DNA from: Paralichthys olivaceus
Lineage: Eukaryota > Chordata > Actinopteri > Pleuronectiformes > Paralichthyidae
Reading direction: 5' to 3'
Assembly (NCBI RefSeq): GCF_024713975.1
Contig: NC_091095.1
Span: 177,001 to 241,000 of the forward strand
Length of the DNA stretch: 64,000 nt
Part shown: one piece after another, positions 61,949-64,000 of the stretch
Numbering within the stretch: position 1 is the stretch's first letter
Layout of the letters: every line of letters starts with the position of its first letter
The notes under the pieces: model-generated
The model's input: only the letters and a program-made list of their open reading frames with translations
Databases searched by the model: none
Told to the model about the DNA's origin: nothing
Made by a program: the position numbers and the translations under genes

Positions 61949-63914
61949 CTAATCCTTGAACCTCCGTCCCTGCAAACTCTTATAATAGTTTTCCTGGTCA
62001 CCCTGGTTACGAATCTCTCGATCCAACAGGACTAGAGCCGTCTTGCGTCTCATGGCGATCTTAGCATCCACCGTCATGTCCTCCTGGGAGTGAGAAGGGG
62101 GCAGGGCAGGGTCAGGGTTGATAGTGGCGCACCGTGAGGTGGATCGGTGTGGCCGGAAGCTGCTGTTGTGTGCTACCGAGTCTCCTCGGTTCAGGCAGTT
62201 GAGGTCGTAGGAGTCCCGCGAGTCGCCCCCATTTGGTGCCCCCGCCAACTCCCACGGGTTACCATTACCTGTGAGGGAAGGGGCCTGAGGAGGGGGCAGG
62301 GCCTGGACAACAGGATGGTGGGGGGCATGGGCATCCACCGTGATGATACCCAACCCCTCCCTCTGCTGCTCATAGGGGGGGCGGTAGTGCGGTGAGTTGG
62401 TTGTGGAGGAGGCACCGGAGCAGGTGGAGGTGGTCTCAGAGGACTTTTCCCCAGAGGAGGAGGGGAGGAGTCCCTGCTGCTTTGACATGGCGATGACCTG
62501 CATGAGTCGTGGCTGGTTAGCAGCACCACGGGCCGACCCATCCCCACTTGTCTTCTCCCGGATGGCGAGCCACTTGGCACGAGTCAGGGCGCTCTTTGGC
62601 GACACTGGTGGGGGTCCTGCTTCAGGAATCTGTGGTGGTCTGGGAGTTGCCACAGCTTTGGCGCCCCCTTGAGGTGGAGTAGGGTTGTGACTGGAAGCTG
62701 ACCTCACAGACTGCACCGCAGGTTGGTAGATAGGGACCTGAGACCCCCCATCGTCAGTCCCCACAGAGCCCACATCTGAGCCATCCTCGCTGGCCTCCCG
62801 CTCCGCCTCATCCCGAATGCTCAGGCCTCTCATCTCCATCGACTTCTGCTTCCACTCCGACACCAGCTGCTGTGAACGCATTGGGTCCATGGGAACCTGC
62901 ACGGCCTTCAGACGCCGCTGCACCGGCTGCACTGGTTGAACTGGCTGAACCGGGTCTTCTGGTCTCTCGTTGGCCCCTAGGACCCCGTTAATACTCATGC
63001 TGGCCCTCGGCAGCGTATGACTGAAGGTCAACATGTTCTCTTTCCCCATCGGGCTCCGAGGAGCCAGAAGCTCCACGTCCACACTGGCCCTCTTCAGGCT
63101 CCCCATGGAGGTCTTCTCCCTCTGCAGGGGCCCGAGGCCCTCCAGCCGGTCTATGGGGGGTGGACCGGCCGCAATCTCATCATTACTTTCTGAGGCGGAG
63201 GCGGGTCCCTTGTTATAGACGGACTCGTGTCCTCGCTCTGTCAGCGCTCGAAGAGGGTCTTCTTTTGGAGGAGGGGGAGGCGGGGTTGGAGTGTTGTCAT
63301 CAGACGACTTGAAGTTAGCCACAGCGTGAAACGCCTGAAGGACGAAAATAAAACAGTGTCTGAAGGATGAAGAAAAGTCAAACTAGAAAACATTGGTGGA
63401 AAGTAACTATGTACATTTACTCAAGTACTATTACTACTACACTTTTTACTTTCATTTTTACAGCGTATACACTGTAAAAATTATAATCTACAAATCTGTT
63501 GAAACTTTTGATTTCAACAAATTTCAACCTTTTTTATTTTGTTTCCTAAAAGTTTTCTTTTGAAAACATTAAAGCAAAAACACAAAAACACACAAATGAA
63601 AACACACACACAATGGATTTTTATTTGTGGGTGCTTGTGTAACGTGTGGTTGTCGATACTGTGAAGGTTTGCGTGTTTGACGTGTACTGTGTCCGTGTCA
63701 CTGACAACAGACGTGTGTCATGAACAGGAAATCATCTCACCAGGTAGGTGGCGATGAAGGCTCCGATGAGGAAGCCGACGTAGACGTCGATGGGATGACT
63801 GCGATGCTGAGTGATCTGTGTCAGACCCGATATCGCTGCACTGATGGCGAAGGCAAAGACGAGGACGGGTTTGAGCAGCTTCGTGCTGTCGGAGATGGTC
63901 GAGTTAAAATACAT
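61949..63914 (-). CDS. plppr3: Phospholipid phosphatase-related protein 3, 5' part outside window
   Basis: Six-pass neuronal membrane protein of the LPP-related family (PRG-2), catalytically inactive relative of lipid phosphate phosphatases, involved in axon growth and branching. Two exons are visible: 63741-63914, encoding [20 protein letters not shown], two membrane segments and [16 protein letters not shown] (degenerate third PAP2 motif), and the last exon 61949-63334. The long cytosolic tail has [94 protein letters not shown] and [12 protein letters not shown], ending [12 protein letters not shown]. These match PLPPR3 rather than PLPPR4. The tail includes a PVQ x4 tandem. The acidic Glu run of human PLPPR3 is missing here. 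Confidence 0.94.
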
Positions 63915-64000
63915 CTGACAGAGAGAGAGAGAGAGAGAGAGACTGATCACAGATCCATAACTCATCAATTCTCTCATCATAATCATATTTGATGATCAAG

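Overview
This is vertebrate nuclear DNA. Small multi-exon genes, GT-AG introns, abundant (CA)n, (GT)n and (GATA/GACA)-type tandem repeats, teleost-style MITEs, L2-like LINE debris and a solo LTR all point to a ray-finned fish, probably a percomorph. I cannot name the species. There is no operon, phage or CRISPR content.

Layout, left to right: cdc14a (minus, 3' end cut by the window edge), rtca (minus), palm1/paralemmin-1 (minus), map1s (minus), trmt13 (plus), lrrc39 (minus), dbt (minus), misp (plus), an unrecognised terminal exon (plus) and plppr3 (minus, 5' end cut by the window edge). I rebuilt splice junctions by hand from recalled human protein sequences, exon phase and GT/AG signals. Phase-consistent full-length models came out for rtca (379 aa), palm1 (385 aa), map1s (1267 aa), trmt13 (449 aa), lrrc39 (338 aa), dbt (494 aa) and misp (748 aa).

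The gene order mixes neighbours of human 1p21.2 (CDC14A, RTCA, TRMT13, LRRC39, DBT) with genes of human 19p13 (PALM, MISP, PLPPR3, MAP1S). The functions are unrelated: mitotic phosphatase and spindle/cytoskeleton proteins (cdc14a, misp, map1s), RNA processing and modification (rtca, trmt13), membrane/neurite morphology (palm1, plppr3), muscle sarcomere (lrrc39) and mitochondrial branched-chain amino acid breakdown (dbt).

The most unusual property is the tandem repeats. In trmt13, lrrc39 and palm1 the repeat in the intron is an amplified copy of the adjacent exon end plus its 5' splice site, so the authentic donor is followed by many near-identical decoys. In palm1 the repeat creates in-frame 33-nt candidate mini-exons with both splice signals. 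Other arrays carry perfect splice-like or factor-binding words: TACTAAC in cdc14a, TAATCTGATTA in palm1, GTAAGT in a MITE beyond misp, and a cluster of RFX X-box-like motifs before misp.
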